Source of the DNA: Caryophanales bacterium UBA3375
GTDB taxonomy: Bacteria; Bacillota_I; Bacilli_A; UBA3375
Direction: 5' to 3'
Assembly (NCBI GenBank): GCA_002359095.1
Contig: DEQD01000030.1
Coordinates: 1 to 21,022 of the forward strand
Length of the DNA: 21,022 bases
Part shown: positions 1 through 7,619 of the stretch, one piece after another
How the letters are laid out: the number at the start of each line of letters is the position of its first letter
Numbering within the stretch: position 1 is the stretch's first letter
Translations under genes and position numbers: made by a program
Notes under the pieces: generated by a model
What the model was told of the DNA's origin: nothing
What the model saw: only the letters and a program-made list of their open reading frames with translations
Database searches by the model: none

Positions 1-57
1 AGGACAAATTTTCACTCAGTGCTCATTGTAGAACATTTTTTTAATGATATTTACATA

Positions 58-1317
58 TTATTGTTGTTTTTTACTTTGAGCAACAAATTCCTTATAGTAT
101 TCTAGTGTTTCATCATCAATTATTTGATCACTAGTACCATAAATTTCATCATTAGTAGTACCAATAGTTACCATTGATAATTCTATTGTCATATTGTTTC
201 TTATAGCATCATCATCTACTTTTTTAGTAGGAATAGTAGTTGCTTTATAATTAAAATTAATATAATCCACTAATGTGTTTTCATAATATATTGGACTAGT
301 TGTAATTTCAGGATATAAAGTTGATAATTCAATTTTAGATTCACTTGATTGTAATCCAAATACGTTTTGTGATGAATCAATTGCTACTTGGTGATTAAAG
401 CTAGAAGATTTTAATAATATAGTTAAGTCACCTTGGTTTTGTAATACATTATTTATATTTTTATATGTATTTACCGCAAAGTTAGCTAATTTAGATAATG
501 TAGATAAATCGATATTGTAAATAATTGCTCCATTTTTAACAGCACTATATACAGCACCTGCATATTGTGTTGGATTAGAGATTATTTTTTTAGCTAAAGC
601 AGCAATAACTTCCTGTTGGCGAATGTTTCTTTCCCAATCATCACCACTAGTACCAGTTTCTGGATTAATAGCTTTACGTTGACGAGCATAAGCTAGTGCT
701 TGTTCCCCATTAATTGTTTGAAGACCAGGAGTTAAACAAATTTGTTCCATATTATCTTTACTATCTTGTTCACAGAATTCATAAGGAACATTAATATCAA
801 TACCACCAATAGCATCTACAATACTAATTAATCCTTCAAAATCTGTATAAGCATAATAATCTATTTCTGTATCTAGTAGGTTTTCAACACTACTTACAGT
901 ACACTCGATTCCTTCTTCTTCTTTTTGATTCATACTATAACCATACCCATAAACACCATTAATTTTACCTGATTGCTCAGCTATTTCACCTGGTTCACAA
1001 ACATAATCAACGCGTGTATCACGAGGAATAGATAAAGCATCAATACTTACATTACCTCGTTCATTATTAGGGTTAATGGTTAAAAGAATAATAGAATCAA
1101 CTAATGGAAGAGTACCCCTTTCTTCTGAAGTATCACCCCCCATTAGTAAAATACTTACAGGTTTATTTAATGCATTTATATCACTTTCAACAACAACACT
1201 AGCTGTTAAGTTTGCAATTGTTTTAAAACCAAAAATTGTTGCAGAACAAATTAATAATACAAAACAAATTCTTTTAGCCCATAAGAACATACGTCTTTTC
1301 TTGGTATATTTATTCAT
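58..1317 (-). CDS. LytR-CpsA-Psr (LCP) family cell-envelope protein
   Basis: LCP proteins sit in the membrane and transfer undecaprenyl-linked glycopolymers (teichoic acid or capsule type) onto peptidoglycan. The 419-residue product has a basic N-terminus, one membrane segment (about 14-36), then an extracytoplasmic LCP domain. Visible family motifs are SIPRDT (96-101), ALAYARQRK (207-215) and RNIRQQEVI (230-238), whose arginines bind the pyrophosphate of the lipid substrate, and an acidic D74 in VDSIILL. The domain ends near residue 250; the remaining 170 residues are a less conserved extension. A strong ribosome site (TAGGAGGT, minus strand, 1323-1330) precedes the ATG. Four cysteines (107, 139, 182, 194) lie outside the membrane, which is unusual for Firmicutes surface proteins. 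It is transcribed divergently from whiA. The family call is firm; the polymer it attaches is unknown. Confidence 0.92.
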   Translation of the reverse strand: MNKYTKKRRMFLWAKRICFVLLICSATIFGFKTIANLTASVVVESDINALNKPVSILLMGGDTSEERGTLPLVDSIILLTINPNNERGNVSIDALSIPRDTRVDYVCEPGEIAEQSGKINGVYGYGYSMNQKEEEGIECTVSSVENLLDTEIDYYAYTDFEGLISIVDAIGGIDINVPYEFCEQDSKDNMEQICLTPGLQTINGEQALAYARQRKAINPETGTSGDDWERNIRQQEVIAALAKKIISNPTQYAGAVYSAVKNGAIIYNIDLSTLSKLANFAVNTYKNINNVLQNQGDLTILLKSSSFNHQVAIDSSQNVFGLQSSESKIELSTLYPEITTSPIYYENTLVDYINFNYKATTIPTKKVDDDAIRNNMTIELSMVTIGTTNDEIYGTSDQIIDDETLEYYKEFVAQSKKQQ

Positions 1318-1384
1318 CCTATACCTCCTAAAATATATGATATAATATATTATAACAAAATATAATATTGTATTAAGGACATAT
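1318..1384. promoter_or_regulatory. Divergent promoter region between LCP gene and whiA
   Basis: This 67-base AT-rich gap must carry promoters in both directions. On the plus strand there is an extended -10 (TGATATAAT, 1338-1346) and a second TATAAT at 1361-1366, followed by AAGGA 6 bases before the whiA ATG. On the minus strand an extended -10 (TGTTATAAT) reads at 1357-1349. No convincing -35 boxes are visible for either direction. The -10 elements are closely interleaved, so the two directions may interfere. Which boxes are used is inference. Confidence 0.5.
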
Positions 1385-2332
1385 ATGACTTTTTCTCAAC
1401 GTGTAAAAGATGAGTTATTAAACATTAATGATGAGCAATTCTACAAAGTAGAATTAATAGCTATTTTAAAATGTCTAGGAACAATTGAATGTTCAAATAA
1501 TAGTGCTAAAATCACGATAAATATTACGCAATTAAAACTAGTAAAACATTTGTTATTAATTTTAAAAAAGTTATATCCTGATACTAAACATGACTCTATG
1601 ATTAGTACAAAAAGAAATTTTTCTACTAAAAGAAAAACTTATCGGATTGTAATTTATGAAGACGTAATGACTATATTAACTGATTTAGGTTTAGTTAATG
1701 ATCCAAATCGTAGTATTGTTTTACTTAACCCAGTTAATATTGATCAATTAGATGAATCTGAGCAAAGAGTTTATGTTAGAATGTGTTTTTGTTGTGTTGG
1801 GAGTGTAAACACACCCCAAAAAGAACAACAATATCACTTAGAAATGGTTGTTAATGATAAAAATCAACAACAATTACTAATCGATATTGCCAAACAATAC
1901 AATATTAATTTAAAAGTAACAACAAGAAAATATTCACAGTCTTTATATTTAAATAAGAGTGAAGAAATAGGGGATTTTTTAAACCTAATTGGTTGTAAAG
2001 AAACATTATTTGATTTTGAAGATGAAAGAATATTAAGAGATTTATATTTAAATGCAAATAGAGTTAATAATGCTGAAATTGCTAATGAATCTAAATCAAT
2101 TAATGCTAGTCAAAAACAAATTGAAGCAATTAATATTATTAAACAAAATAATTTGTTTGATGACTTAGGTAAAAAAACTAAAAAAGTAGCTAACCTAAGA
2201 TTAGAAAATCCTGATGTAACCCTTAATCAATTAGCAGAGTTAAGTGGTGGAGAATTTTCTAAATCTAATGTTAGTTATCATTTAAAATCAATCGTTAAAT
2301 TAGCACAAACAATTGATAATCAGGAGGAGTAA
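1385..2332 (+). CDS. whiA: WhiA family DNA-binding regulator
   Basis: WhiA is a conserved Gram-positive DNA-binding protein linked to sporulation in Streptomyces and to cell division and chromosome segregation in Bacillus. The 315-residue length is typical. The N-terminus (MTFSQRVKDELL) matches the family, the middle is the degenerate LAGLIDADG-like fold, and the C-terminal part (about 255-305) is the WhiA helix-turn-helix, with the recognisable run KKVANLRLENPDVTLNQLA and then SKSNVSYHLK. AAGGA lies 6 bases before the ATG. The stop overlaps the ybeY start (TAATG), so the two are translationally coupled. In many Firmicutes whiA sits with rapZ and glmR; here it instead opens a translation-related operon. 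Confidence 0.93.
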   Translation: MTFSQRVKDELLNINDEQFYKVELIAILKCLGTIECSNNSAKITINITQLKLVKHLLLILKKLYPDTKHDSMISTKRNFSTKRKTYRIVIYEDVMTILTDLGLVNDPNRSIVLLNPVNIDQLDESEQRVYVRMCFCCVGSVNTPQKEQQYHLEMVVNDKNQQQLLIDIAKQYNINLKVTTRKYSQSLYLNKSEEIGDFLNLIGCKETLFDFEDERILRDLYLNANRVNNAEIANESKSINASQKQIEAINIIKQNNLFDDLGKKTKKVANLRLENPDVTLNQLAELSGGEFSKSNVSYHLKSIVKLAQTIDNQEE

Positions 2333-2754
2333 TGGTTAATATTTATCATAATACTGATGACATCCTGTTAAGTGATGAAGAAATTAATAAATATGTAGAG
2401 TATTTGGATAATCAATTAGAATTAGCAAATAAATATTTTTCGCTAATTCTAATTGATGATGAAAGTATGCATCAGTATAATTATGAATATAGAAATATTG
2501 ATCGTAGTACAGATGTTTTAACATTTGTTGATTATCAAGATGATTATTTAGGTGATATATATATCAATGAAAAAAGAGTTGTTGATCAAGCTAAAGAATA
2601 CAACCATAGTATTAAAAGAGAGTTTTTATTTTTAATAACTCATGGAGTATTACACTTATTAGGTTATGATCATCAAACTAAAGAAGAAGAAAAAATTATG
2701 TTTGAAAAACAAGAACAATTACTTAGTAATTATGGAGTTAATCGAGGAGAATAA
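2332..2754 (+). CDS. ybeY: Endoribonuclease YbeY (rRNA maturation)
   Basis: YbeY is a small zinc-dependent endoribonuclease needed for 16S rRNA 3'-end maturation and ribosome quality control. The 140-residue protein carries the diagnostic metal site HGVLHLLGYDH (His104, His108, His114) and the conserved TDVLTF stretch at 60-65. Its SD (GGAGGAG) lies inside the end of whiA and its ATG overlaps the whiA stop by one base. Its own TAA in turn overlaps the next ATG by one base. In Bacillus ybeY is normally followed by dgkA-cdd-era; that neighbourhood is absent here. Confidence 0.95.
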   Translation: MVNIYHNTDDILLSDEEINKYVEYLDNQLELANKYFSLILIDDESMHQYNYEYRNIDRSTDVLTFVDYQDDYLGDIYINEKRVVDQAKEYNHSIKREFLFLITHGVLHLLGYDHQTKEEEKIMFEKQEQLLSNYGVNRGE

Positions 2755-2975
2755 TGAAAGATAAAATTCAAGAATTTATTTATTTAGATGCTATTACAAA
2801 AACAATGGAAGAAGATCGTAAGTTTAATCAAAATACACATAATCAATTAAAAGTAGTGCAACAACAAATAGTTGATGTTGATAAAAAAAATAAAAGATTA
2901 AAACTTCTTATTACAATATCTTTAATATTAAATATTTGTAGTTTAGTTTTAATTGGATTATTACTAGTTAAATAA
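2754..2975 (+). CDS. Small membrane protein with coiled coil, unknown function
   Basis: I do not recognise this 73-residue protein. Residues about 15-48 are charged and Gln/Lys/Asp-rich with heptad-like spacing, suggesting a short coiled coil. Residues 50-72 form one strongly hydrophobic membrane helix ending just before the C-terminus. The topology looks tail-anchored, with the coiled coil in the cytoplasm. It is real rather than spurious because it fills the gap between ybeY and rsmD exactly, starts on the TAATG overlap with ybeY, and has GAGGAGA as a well-placed ribosome site. A role in division or at the ribosome can only be guessed from its neighbours. Confidence 0.75.
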   Translation: MKDKIQEFIYLDAITKTMEEDRKFNQNTHNQLKVVQQQIVDVDKKNKRLKLLITISLILNICSLVLIGLLLVK

Positions 2976-2977
2976 AT

Positions 2978-3508
2978 ATGCGTATTATAGCAGGAGAATA
3001 TAAAAATAGAAAGTTAGTTGCACCAAAAGATTTAAAGATTAGACCAACAATGGATCGAACTAAAGAAGCTTTGTTTAATATTATTAATCATAATATTTAT
3101 GACAAATCATTTTTAGATTTATTTGCTGGTAGTGGTAGTGTTGGTTGTGAAGCAATATCACGTGGTGCTAGTTATGTAGTATGTGTTGATAATAATAAAG
3201 AAGCAATTAGAATAATTAATGAAAACAATAAGATAGTTGACAATAAAATTAATATCATCAACGCTGATGCTATTAATTTTATTAAAACAACAACAAGTAG
3301 TTTTGATTATATCTTTGTTGATCCTCCTTATGATATAGATATTGATGTAGTTAATAATATTATTGATTTAATTATGGATAATAATATTTTAAATAATAAA
3401 GGAATGTTAATTATCGAATTAGGAGTAGAAAGTCAAATAGATAACAAATATATTTATAATGTACGTAAATATGGTAAGACACAATTTTATTTTTTAAGAA
3501 AGGAATAA
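2978..3508 (+). CDS. rsmD: 16S rRNA (guanine966-N2)-methyltransferase RsmD
   Basis: RsmD uses S-adenosylmethionine to methylate G966 (E. coli numbering) of 16S rRNA in the assembling 30S subunit. The 176-residue protein shows the typical opening (MRIIAGEYKNRKLVAP), the RPTMDRTKEALFNII stretch, SAM motif I LDLFAGSGSVG (46-56) and the amino-methylase motif VDPPY (114-118). The start lies two bases after the preceding stop with no clear SD, so translation probably depends on re-initiation from the upstream gene. rsmD followed by coaD is the usual Firmicutes order. Confidence 0.94.
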   Translation: MRIIAGEYKNRKLVAPKDLKIRPTMDRTKEALFNIINHNIYDKSFLDLFAGSGSVGCEAISRGASYVVCVDNNKEAIRIINENNKIVDNKINIINADAINFIKTTTSSFDYIFVDPPYDIDIDVVNNIIDLIMDNNILNNKGMLIIELGVESQIDNKYIYNVRKYGKTQFYFLRKE

Positions 3509-3509
3509 T

Positions 3510-3989
3510 ATGGATACAATTGTATTTCCTGGTAGTTTTGATCCACTAACACTAGGACATCTTGATTTAATAAAAAGAGCAAGTAAGATAGCAAATAAAG
3601 TTGTCGTGGTTGTAGTAGAGACAACCAATAAATTAGATTTAACTACTAGAGTTGATTTAATTACTCAAGTTATTAAAGATCATAACTTAAGTAATGTAGA
3701 AGTGGATACCAATAAAGGATTAATTGTTGATTATTTAAAGGAAAATAATTATCATATAATTCTTAGAGGAATTAGAAATAATAATGATTATCAATATGAA
3801 CAAACTTTAGAATTAAATAATAAAAATCTAAATCAAGATATAGAAACAATATATATGTTAACTCAACCAGAGTTTTTACATATTTCTTCTAGTGTTGTTT
3901 GGGAAATACTTAAGTATCAAGATGATGTTAGTAATCTAACACCTACTAGTGTTAGTAACTATTTAAAGGAAAATTATGAGAATTTATAA
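3510..3989 (+). CDS. coaD: Phosphopantetheine adenylyltransferase
   Basis: CoaD transfers AMP from ATP to 4'-phosphopantetheine, giving dephospho-CoA in coenzyme A synthesis. The 159-residue length is standard. The nucleotidyltransferase signature is TLGH (14-17) after FPGSFDPLT, and RGIRN (86-90) matches the RGLR motif. The ISSS motif is at 125-128, but the basic residue usually found in S-S-x-V-(R/K)-E is tryptophan here (VVWEI, W131). AAGGAA in the end of rsmD serves as ribosome site. The last 14 bases overlap cysS. Confidence 0.94.
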   Translation: MDTIVFPGSFDPLTLGHLDLIKRASKIANKVVVVVVETTNKLDLTTRVDLITQVIKDHNLSNVEVDTNKGLIVDYLKENNYHIILRGIRNNNDYQYEQTLELNNKNLNQDIETIYMLTQPEFLHISSSVVWEILKYQDDVSNLTPTSVSNYLKENYENL

Positions 3990-5283
3990 TGAACAAACAA
4001 AGCAGGTTGAAGAGTTTAAACCTTTAGTTAAAAATCAAGTTAAGATGTATGTTTGTGGTCCTACAGTTTATAATCATATTCATATTGGAAATGCACGACC
4101 TATTATCTTTTTTGATTTTGTAAAAAGAGTGTTTGAATTAAATGGCTATGATGTGATGTATGTGTCAAACATAACAGATGTTGATGACAAAATCATCAAT
4201 CAAGCAAAAGTTGACCATACAACCGAAAAAGAGTTAGTTAAAAAGAACTTAGAACAATTTAGTGAAATATTAAACAAGCTTGATGTTAAATACACTAAAC
4301 AACCACTTGTAACACAAACAATGGATCAGATTATTGAATTCATTAAACTTCTTGTCAATAATAATCATGCTTACGTTGTAGATGGCGATGTTTATTTTGA
4401 TATTACTAGTATCGATGATTATGGGATGATTAGTAATTTAAAAATTGAAGATAATAAACAAGATACACGTATTGAAAGTAATGATAAAAAGAAAAATCCT
4501 AATGACTTTACTTTATGGAAAAAAACAGATGATGGAATTAAATGGGAAAGTCCATGGAGTAAAGGTCGTCCAGGTTGGCACACAGAATGTGTTGTGATGA
4601 TTCGTGATATTCTAGGAGATAAAATTGATATTCATGGAGGAGGAATTGATTTACAATTCCCCCACCATGAAAATGAGAATGCTCAAAGTCTAGCATGTGG
4701 AGATCACTTAGCTAATTATTGGATGCATAATGGATTTATTAATATTAATAATGAAAAGATGTCTAAGAGTATTGGTAATGTAATGCTTGCTAAAGCTTTT
4801 ATTAACAATTATGGTCAAAATGTTTTACGCTTAGTTATGTTTCAATCTAATTATCGTCAACCAATTAATATTAATGATGAATTTATTAATAGTTGTATTA
4901 GATTAAATGACAAATTAAATAACTATTATCAAAAAGTTAATACTAATGCGATTGACTTTAACCTAGGAAAGATAAAAAAAATAGTTAATAATGATTTTGA
5001 TACTCCTAATTTAATTACTTATTTATTACAAGTAATTAAAACTGATGAGATGGATAATCAAGTTATCTTTAATACAATAATATATTTACTTGGTTTAAGT
5101 TTTAATAAAGAAGAATTAAAAGAAATTCCTAATGAAGTCCTTGAATTATTAGAACTTAGAAATAAATATAAACAAGAAAAGGATTACCAAAAAGCAGATG
5201 AAGTAAGAGATCAAATTAACAACCTAGGTTATGAAATTAAAGACACAAGAGAAGGAAGTATATGTGTAGAGATGGAGAAGTAA
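3976..5283 (+). CDS. cysS: Cysteinyl-tRNA synthetase
   Basis: Class I synthetase charging tRNA-Cys. At 435 residues it is a little shorter than the usual 460-470. HIGN (36-39) and KMSKS (261-265) form the ATP site. Cys27, Cys205, His230 and Glu234 (in PHHENE) match the family's zinc ligands that recognise the cysteine thiol. The C-terminal helical domain ends with the typical RNKYKQEKDYQKADEVRDQ stretch. The ATG has AAAGGA 4-5 bases upstream and overlaps coaD by 14 bases. No T-box leader is present, because the gene sits inside an operon. Its 3' end overlaps rlmB by 22 bases. Confidence 0.96.
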   Translation: MRIYNEQTKQVEEFKPLVKNQVKMYVCGPTVYNHIHIGNARPIIFFDFVKRVFELNGYDVMYVSNITDVDDKIINQAKVDHTTEKELVKKNLEQFSEILNKLDVKYTKQPLVTQTMDQIIEFIKLLVNNNHAYVVDGDVYFDITSIDDYGMISNLKIEDNKQDTRIESNDKKKNPNDFTLWKKTDDGIKWESPWSKGRPGWHTECVVMIRDILGDKIDIHGGGIDLQFPHHENENAQSLACGDHLANYWMHNGFININNEKMSKSIGNVMLAKAFINNYGQNVLRLVMFQSNYRQPININDEFINSCIRLNDKLNNYYQKVNTNAIDFNLGKIKKIVNNDFDTPNLITYLLQVIKTDEMDNQVIFNTIIYLLGLSFNKEELKEIPNEVLELLELRNKYKQEKDYQKADEVRDQINNLGYEIKDTREGSICVEMEK

Positions 5284-5990
5284 TTGCTGGGAGAAATGCA
5301 GTAATACAAACCATTTCATCTAAGACAGTTAACAAACTTTTTTTAAATAAAGAAAGGAAAAATAAAGAACTTTTAAGCTTGGCTAAAAGTAAGAATATCC
5401 CAACTGTCTTTGTTGATAAAACTTATTTAGATAAGATTAGTAATCATGCTAATCATCAGGGTGTGGTTTGTATTACTTCCCCAATTGATTATCTGGAGTT
5501 AAGTGATTTAATTAAGAAAAATCAAGGTGTTAAATATCCAATGATTCTAATGTTAGATGAAGTTCAAGATGTTAATAACTTAGGGGCGATTATGCGTATT
5601 GTTGATGCCTTTAATATTAATGGTATTATCATTAATAAACGTCGCAGTGCTCCAGTTAATGCAACTGTAAGTAAAATTTCTACAGGAGCTATTAATCATG
5701 TTGATATTTGTCGAGTTAATAATTTATCTCAAGCAATTGATAAATTAAAAGCTAGTGGATATTTTATTGCTGCTTTAGATATGGTTGGTGAACAAACAAC
5801 TAAGAGTAATGATTATCAACTACCACTAGTAGTGGTTGTTGGTGGTGAAGATAAGGGAGTTACTAAGATGATGAAAAAACTATGTGACTATAGTATTAAT
5901 ATTCCAATGGGAGGTCATGTTAATAGTTTAAATGTTAGTAGCGCTGTTAGTATAATCTGTTATGAAAAATACATGAGTTCTTTATCTTAA
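5262..5990 (+). CDS. rlmB: 23S rRNA (guanosine-2'-O)-methyltransferase RlmB
   Basis: SPOUT/TrmH-family 2'-O-ribose methyltransferase, by homology acting on G2251 of 23S rRNA. The 242 residues comprise an N-terminal L30e-like RNA-binding domain (starting VIAGRNAV, about 7-75) and a knotted SAM domain with motif 1 LDEVQDVNNLGAIMR (98-112), motif 2 VVVGGEDKG (191-199) and motif 3 IPMGGHVNSLNVS (214-226). The chosen ATG lies inside cysS, with GAAGGAAG just upstream; only seven residues precede the conserved core, so no better start is apparent. In Bacillus mrnC separates cysS from rlmB; here the two overlap. Confidence 0.92.
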   Translation: MCRDGEVIAGRNAVIQTISSKTVNKLFLNKERKNKELLSLAKSKNIPTVFVDKTYLDKISNHANHQGVVCITSPIDYLELSDLIKKNQGVKYPMILMLDEVQDVNNLGAIMRIVDAFNINGIIINKRRSAPVNATVSKISTGAINHVDICRVNNLSQAIDKLKASGYFIAALDMVGEQTTKSNDYQLPLVVVVGGEDKGVTKMMKKLCDYSINIPMGGHVNSLNVSSAVSIICYEKYMSSLS

Positions 5991-5992
5991 TT

Positions 5993-6655
5993 ATGTATTT
6001 TGTAGAAAATGATAATTTAGAAACAAAAATTAAAAAAGAACGATATAAACGTATTGATCAATTAGAAGGTAAATATGTTTATGATCCAACCAATGTGGTT
6101 GAAGAGTTAATAACAACAGCTAAGCCAATGGCTTATCATATTGTAAGAAAGTATTATTCAAAAACTTGTCAGTTTGATGAGGTTGATTATGTACAAATGA
6201 TACTGATGAAAATACCTGTTTGGTTAACTAAATATCAAGAACAAGAAAATGAAACTGGTTTTTCAACATATCTATTTTCTTGTATGAGAAATTTCTTCTT
6301 AAAAACTTTACGTAAAGAAGGAGCACAAAAACGAGAGATTAAAAATCCAATATATATGGAACAAACTACTTCGCAAGGTTTAGAAATAAAAGACTATCTT
6401 AGTGATAATGTTGATGTGGAAGATAAGTATTTAAGTGATATGAATACTAAGAAGATATATGATTATTTATATAATCGTTTTCCACAAACTGCTCAATTTT
6501 ATATAGCTTATCTAGAAGGATATAAAGTTCCCGCTATTTCTAAAATTTATGGTTGTAGTGAAAAAATTATTTTAAGTGAAATTAGAAAAATTCGTTATCA
6601 TATGAAAAAACGCTTAGAAATATCTAAAAGTTTGGTCAAAAATGATACAATATAA
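5993..6655 (+). CDS. Sigma-70 family sigma factor, SigH-like by position
   Basis: The 220-residue protein looks like an alternative sigma factor. Region 2 is seen at about 35-110 (helices around AYHIVRKYY, FDEVDYVQM, and the GFSTYLFSCMRNFFLKTLR stretch resembling the -10 recognition helix). A linker follows, then a weak region 4 at about 155-208 (PQTAQFYIAYLEGYKVPAISKIYG, then CSEKIILSEIRKIRYHMKKRL). Its place between rlmB and rpmG-secE-nusG is where sigH lies in Bacillus, and the length (about 218) agrees, so I call it SigH-like. Region 4 is poorly conserved. No SD precedes the ATG, which is two bases after the rlmB stop, implying coupled low-level translation. Its target promoters are unknown. 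Confidence 0.8.
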   Translation: MYFVENDNLETKIKKERYKRIDQLEGKYVYDPTNVVEELITTAKPMAYHIVRKYYSKTCQFDEVDYVQMILMKIPVWLTKYQEQENETGFSTYLFSCMRNFFLKTLRKEGAQKREIKNPIYMEQTTSQGLEIKDYLSDNVDVEDKYLSDMNTKKIYDYLYNRFPQTAQFYIAYLEGYKVPAISKIYGCSEKIILSEIRKIRYHMKKRLEISKSLVKNDTI

Positions 6656-6666
6656 AGGTAATTATT

Positions 6667-6810
6667 ATGAAAAGTAAAATTATTTTAGTATGTAGTGAAT
6701 GTTTACAAAGTAATTATAGTGTTAATAAAAGTTCAGTAGAGAAACGATTAAGTGTCAAGAAATATTGTAAAAATTGTAAAAAACATACATTACATAAAGA
6801 GAACAAATAG
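6667..6810 (+). CDS. rpmG: 50S ribosomal protein L33, zinc-binding form
   Basis: This 47-residue protein of the large ribosomal subunit has two CxxC pairs, C9-SE-C12 and C34-KN-C37, forming the zinc ribbon of the C+ form of L33, and the family ending KYCKNCKKHTLHKE. Its position just before secE-nusG matches rpmGB in Bacilli. Spacing is tight: 11 bases after the sigma-factor stop, with AAGGTA as ribosome site, and 7 bases before secE. Cells often keep a second, zinc-free L33 elsewhere; that cannot be judged here. Confidence 0.93.
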   Translation: MKSKIILVCSECLQSNYSVNKSSVEKRLSVKKYCKNCKKHTLHKENK

Positions 6811-6817
6811 GAGAATT

Positions 6818-7006
6818 ATGGCGAAAAATAAGGAAGCAAAAAAGCGTAATCCTTGGATTGATGCAATTTGTAAAATAACTTGGCCACAAACTGGTAAAGT
6901 ATTTAAATACTTTAGTGTTTGTATTATTGTTATTTTTGTTTTAACAATCATCTTAGGAATTGTGGATGGAGCATTAAATTTAGGATTTAGTTTCTTATAT
7001 TCATAA
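6818..7006 (+). CDS. secE: Preprotein translocase subunit SecE
   Basis: SecE is the small clamp subunit of the SecYEG protein-export channel. The 62-residue product has a basic cytoplasmic head, the conserved amphipathic element (TWPQTGKVFK, 21-30) and one membrane helix (about 31-54), as in other Gram-positive SecE proteins. The frame is open upstream to an ATG at 6752, but that would overlap rpmG by 59 bases. The ATG at 6818 has TAGGAGA at the right distance and gives the normal MAKNKEAKK opening, so I use it. nusG follows after 17 bases. Confidence 0.94.
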   Translation: MAKNKEAKKRNPWIDAICKITWPQTGKVFKYFSVCIIVIFVLTIILGIVDGALNLGFSFLYS

Positions 7007-7023
7007 AATAAGTAGGAGCATTA

Positions 7024-7557
7024 ATGGAAAAAAAATGGTTTGGAGTTCGTACATTCAATGGATATGAACAAAAAGTAATTGATAGTCTTAAAACACAAAT
7101 CGAAAAAGAAAATATGGGTAACTTAATTGGTGAAATTTATTTACCAACTGTTCAAGAATATAGCTTTGTTCGTAATGTGTTAAAGAAAAAAGAACGATTA
7201 CTTTACCCTGGTTATATTTTTGTAAATATGGAAGATACTAATGAAACAATTTTCTTTGTTCGTGGTATTCAATACGTTACAGGATATGCCGGAATTGCTA
7301 GTATGAAAGAACGTCCAATGCCAATGGATGATGATGAAATTATGCACATGAAAATGGAAACACAAAAAATTTCAGTGGATTTAAACCCTGGAGATAGTGT
7401 TATCGTTGATGGACATGATTTATACAATGATCAAGAACTTAAAGTAGTAAGTATTAATCCTGAAAAAGAAGAGTTAGAATTAGAACTTAAAGCTTTACTT
7501 GGGGAAGATACAACAACAGAAATCTTTAAATTTGATCAAGTTAAGAAAAAGAAATAA
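7024..7557 (+). CDS. nusG: Transcription termination/antitermination protein NusG
   Basis: NusG binds the RNA polymerase clamp and modulates pausing, and can link transcription with translation. The 177-residue protein has the NGN domain (about 3-112, including WFGVRTFNGYE and the LYPGYIFVNM stretch at 60-69) and a C-terminal KOW-type domain (about 121-173) beginning NPGDSVIVDG. The KOW part is more divergent than usual: the standard DGPF...G core reads DGHDLYNDQEL. secE-nusG order is nearly universal. The ribosome site is AGTAGGAG. A strong hairpin follows directly, so this gene appears to close the operon; rplK-rplA, its usual followers, are absent. Confidence 0.94.
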   Translation: MEKKWFGVRTFNGYEQKVIDSLKTQIEKENMGNLIGEIYLPTVQEYSFVRNVLKKKERLLYPGYIFVNMEDTNETIFFVRGIQYVTGYAGIASMKERPMPMDDDEIMHMKMETQKISVDLNPGDSVIVDGHDLYNDQELKVVSINPEKEELELELKALLGEDTTTEIFKFDQVKKKK

Positions 7558-7564
7558 TCCATAT

Positions 7565-7602
7565 ATAGTATTACTTACTTAGAAGTAAGTAATACTATTT
7601 TA
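7565..7602 (+). terminator. Rho-independent terminator after nusG
   Basis: A perfect 16-base inverted repeat (7565-7580 with 7583-7598; arm TTACTTACTT) has a tiny loop and is followed by a short T run (ATTTT). It lies 7 bases after the nusG stop and 17 bases before the pgsA ATG. It leaves little room for a pgsA promoter, so termination may be partial. Confidence 0.8.
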
Positions 7603-7619
7603 AATTAGGAAGAGAGAAG

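Noticed and set aside
1..57. Terminator or gene at the left edge
   Set aside because: Only a 4-base stem (CACT/AGTG) and a T run are visible; too weak to call.
1076..1345. Plus-strand open frame of 89 codons
   Set aside because: It lies opposite the well-supported LCP gene, has no ribosome site and no recognisable protein features.
6752..6817. N-terminal extension of secE
   Set aside because: It would overlap rpmG by 59 bases; the ATG at 6818 has a good ribosome site and gives a normal SecE length.
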